A DNA stretch of 24,073 nucleotides, from positions 1 through 24,073 of the forward strand of contig JANLTU010000046.1 in NCBI GenBank assembly GCA_031363085.1, read 5' to 3'. Made by a program: the position numbers and the translations under genes. Below the pieces are notes generated by a model. It was not told the DNA's origin and did not search any database. It worked only from the letters and a program-made list of their open reading frames with translations. Numbering within the stretch: the stretch's first letter is position 1; every line of letters starts with the position of its first letter. Positions 22,474 to 24,073 of this stretch are shown one piece after another. This stretch comes from UBA6921 sp031363085 (GTDB lineage Bacteria; Pseudomonadota; Gammaproteobacteria; SG8-11).

Positions 22474-22501
22474 GTAGGCTGGGTTTATCAACTCAGCCTA
22501 C
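22474..22501. repeat. Repeat-like extragenic hairpin
   Basis: A 12-bp stem with one G-T pair and a TATC tetraloop: GTAGGCTGGGTT (22474-22485) with AACTCAGCCTAC (22490-22501). It lies nine bases beyond the stop of the AIPR pseudogene. No T-run on either strand, so it is not an intrinsic terminator. The TAGGCTGGGTT...AGCCTA theme is like the short palindromic repeats scattered in many proteobacterial genomes. Confidence 0.6.
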
Positions 22502-22510
22502 CGCGTTGAG

Positions 22511-24073
22511 CTACCCTTTTAGCTTCGCGTTTAGTTTTCGTTGGGACGCAGTATTCTTGAAGTACATTGCTGGTATTGGATAGTCTTTCTCGTCCTCACT
22601 GCGCATGGCCACAACAACGTCGAGCGTTTTTTTATACGTGTCTTGTGGTAACTTTTCCTCGTTGAATTTTGCAAGGATTGCTTCAACATTCGCAGCGTTG
22701 CCGTGCCCCCACGAGTCGTTTAAAAGTTCGTGTCCTATTGTTCTAGCAATATGGAACAGACCGTAAACACGACAGTCTCGCTCTTCCCTGGCAACGGTTG
22801 GGAGCTTCTTCGCAGCACGTGCCTCTGTATTACACAGTTGATAAATCTTGTACGCCACAAGTAGGTCGGCGACCGAAGCATTTTTAAATATTTCACCATA
22901 GTGATCAGACCAAATAGCGCCCAAGTATCCACGTGCATTCGCTGGTTTTGCTCGAACGACTGCGAGATACGCTTGAGCCGCTTTGGGGCTAGGTACGACT
23001 TTCTTTTTTGCGGGGCCTTTCAAGTTCTTATGTTGTTTGTTTTTTCTTTCGTAGAAATGGTCGTATTTCTCAGACATGATCCGTTCGATGTCGCGCTGGA
23101 CTGGATCGTTTGCGCGTAAATCACGATCAGTAATTTTGTTCTGATTATTCGTCGTCAGTGTGATCTTTTCGACCAGGCTCGGATTGTCAGTCGAGTACAC
23201 GCGCAGAAGAACCTTCACGTTGCTATCTAACACTTTTTTCTCGTGAGCGTCCCGCAATGTAACTGTAGTCTGGCACCCGTTCACTATTTGTGCGTTCTTG
23301 ACCTTCAGTACCGGGTTATCGGGGTCCCTCGTGAAGTCGAACGAATCGCATACCATCGTAACGCCGTTGTTCAGAAACCAGAATCTCATCGACTCCTTTC
23401 CGGTGCACGCATCCCAAATGTCTTTGTTAACTTGCCCTATGCTTCCGTAATACGGACGGACGTTCAGGTCGAAGATAGAATCCTCGGGGTGGTAGCTGCC
23501 GCTTTCGCTAATTCTGCACCTGCCACAGTGCATACAAAGGACTTGGTGTCGCCTTGGGAGAACTCCATCACGGAAGCGCGGTTGATGTCGTAAAGAATAG
23601 GAAGAGCCAAGTTAATCGTTCGCTTAGCTTTTGCGCCTTCATTTAGAACTTCGATGAGTTCGTGCGCGCCCAATTGAGCAAAAACAAAAGAATCAAAGCC
23701 AAGGCCACAGTACTTGTCTTGAAGCACCTTCGCCTCTTCTAGATACTCAGGTGATAATGACGACCTGTCTCCGTTGGTGACGTGGTACACCTTAACGACA
23801 AGATTGGATGCGCCATAGACTGTTCTCAACGCCCTAATCTCTTCAATTTTCGCTTGAAAGGCAGGATTCTTTAGCCCCTGCAATTCTGTTTTCGGCCGTT
23901 CGAAAATCCAGTCGAGGCCATTGCGAATTTGGATTGCAACGTTAGAGCTGAATCCATCCGTTTTCTTGGCCTGAATGATCATTATATCGGCATATCGGCG
24001 TGACCTTTTTCGGGGTTGTCTTCGATATGAATGACGTCAATCTGCTTATCTTGACCTCCATCTACGATGTCTT
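22511..24073 (-). pseudogene. AIPR-family (abortive infection phage resistance) gene with two frameshifts, 5' end outside window
   Basis: Three reading-frame pieces make one protein. The upstream piece (24073 to about 23984) reads DIVDGGQDKQIDVIHIEDN and stops at a TAA. The middle piece (ATG 23982 to 23464) begins MIIQAKKTDGFSSN. The downstream piece (about 23490 to 22511) carries the AIPR core: FDLNVRPYYG, FWFLNNGVTMV, KNAQIVNGCQTT and LTTNNQNKITDRDL. Removing one copy of an 8-bp tandem duplication (23984-23999) joins pieces one and two as GHADIMIIQAKK. Adding one C to the CCCC run (GGGG on plus, 23486-23489) joins two and three as AAATTPEDSIFDLNVR. AIPR proteins are phage-defence related. 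ID...IIQAKK resembles a PD-(D/E)XK nuclease centre. The gene is AT-richer than the core genes, as expected for accessory DNA. Confidence 0.85.
23984..23999. repeat. 8-bp tandem duplication disrupting the AIPR gene
   Basis: ATATCGGC occurs twice in a row (23984-23991 and 23992-23999). Eight bases shift the frame by two and bring a TAA just after the duplication on the minus strand. One copy restores the frame. It lies between the Asp and the Gln-x-Lys of the putative nuclease motif. Confidence 0.92.

Noticed and set aside
22474..22501. Hairpin as a terminator for the AIPR gene
   Set aside because: There is no run of T after the stem on the minus strand (sequence continues with A-rich DNA), so only a repeat is called.

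Overview
The window looks like chromosomal DNA of a GC-rich gammaproteobacterium outside the enteric group, or a close relative on the gamma/beta border. Two conserved blocks support this. The first is engB, a small cytochrome c, dsbA and an endonuclease/exonuclease/phosphatase protein, in the order known from Pseudomonas-like gammaproteobacteria. The second is kdsD-kdsC-lptC-lptA-lptB-rpoN-hpf-ptsN, followed by hprK, rapZ, a mannose-type EIIA, ptsH and ptsI, a version of the rpoN/PTS cluster typical of betaproteobacteria and some environmental gammaproteobacteria. No rRNA, tRNA, CRISPR array or phage genes were seen.

Region 1 (1-3308) is the end of a metal-efflux locus: a 5'-truncated CzcA/CusA-type RND pump and a DUF3240 partner. 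A 275-bp miniature inverted-repeat element sits exactly in the stop/start junction of the two genes. Removing it with one copy of its TCA target duplication restores an ATGA overlap and an AAGGAGG ribosome-binding site.

Region 2 (3309-4762) is the least ordinary part. It holds two tandem, paralogous mini-genes coding for Gly/Met low-complexity peptides of 57 and 25 residues. Each has a candidate promoter, an inverted repeat at the expected 5' end of the mRNA, a strong GGAGG site and its own intrinsic terminator. The first carries a 9-bp minisatellite coding (Ala-Ala-Pro)10. After them comes a candidate small RNA: a hairpin with a CCUCCUCCC anti-Shine-Dalgarno loop, followed by a third intrinsic terminator next to engB.

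Region 3 (4742-9677) holds engB, a monoheme cytochrome c, a cyclic-nucleotide-binding-domain protein, dsbA, an EEP-family protein, hslR and ubiA: envelope redox, ribosome rescue and quinone functions. Region 4 (9731-20203) is one long co-directional series. Kdo synthesis (kdsD, kdsC) and LPS transport (lptC, lptA, lptB) run into rpoN and hpf, then into a regulatory phosphotransferase system with no sugar permease (ptsN, hprK, rapZ, EIIA-Man, ptsH, ptsI) and a translationally coupled NUDIX hydrolase. Many junctions are stop/start overlaps.

Region 5 (20256-24073, minus strand) has an AsnB-type asparagine synthetase with a proline-rich tail, a repeat-like hairpin, and an AIPR-family (abortive infection/phage resistance) gene. 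That gene is broken by two separate frameshifts, an 8-bp tandem duplication and a one-base loss in a short C run, and runs off the right edge. This end looks like decaying accessory DNA.
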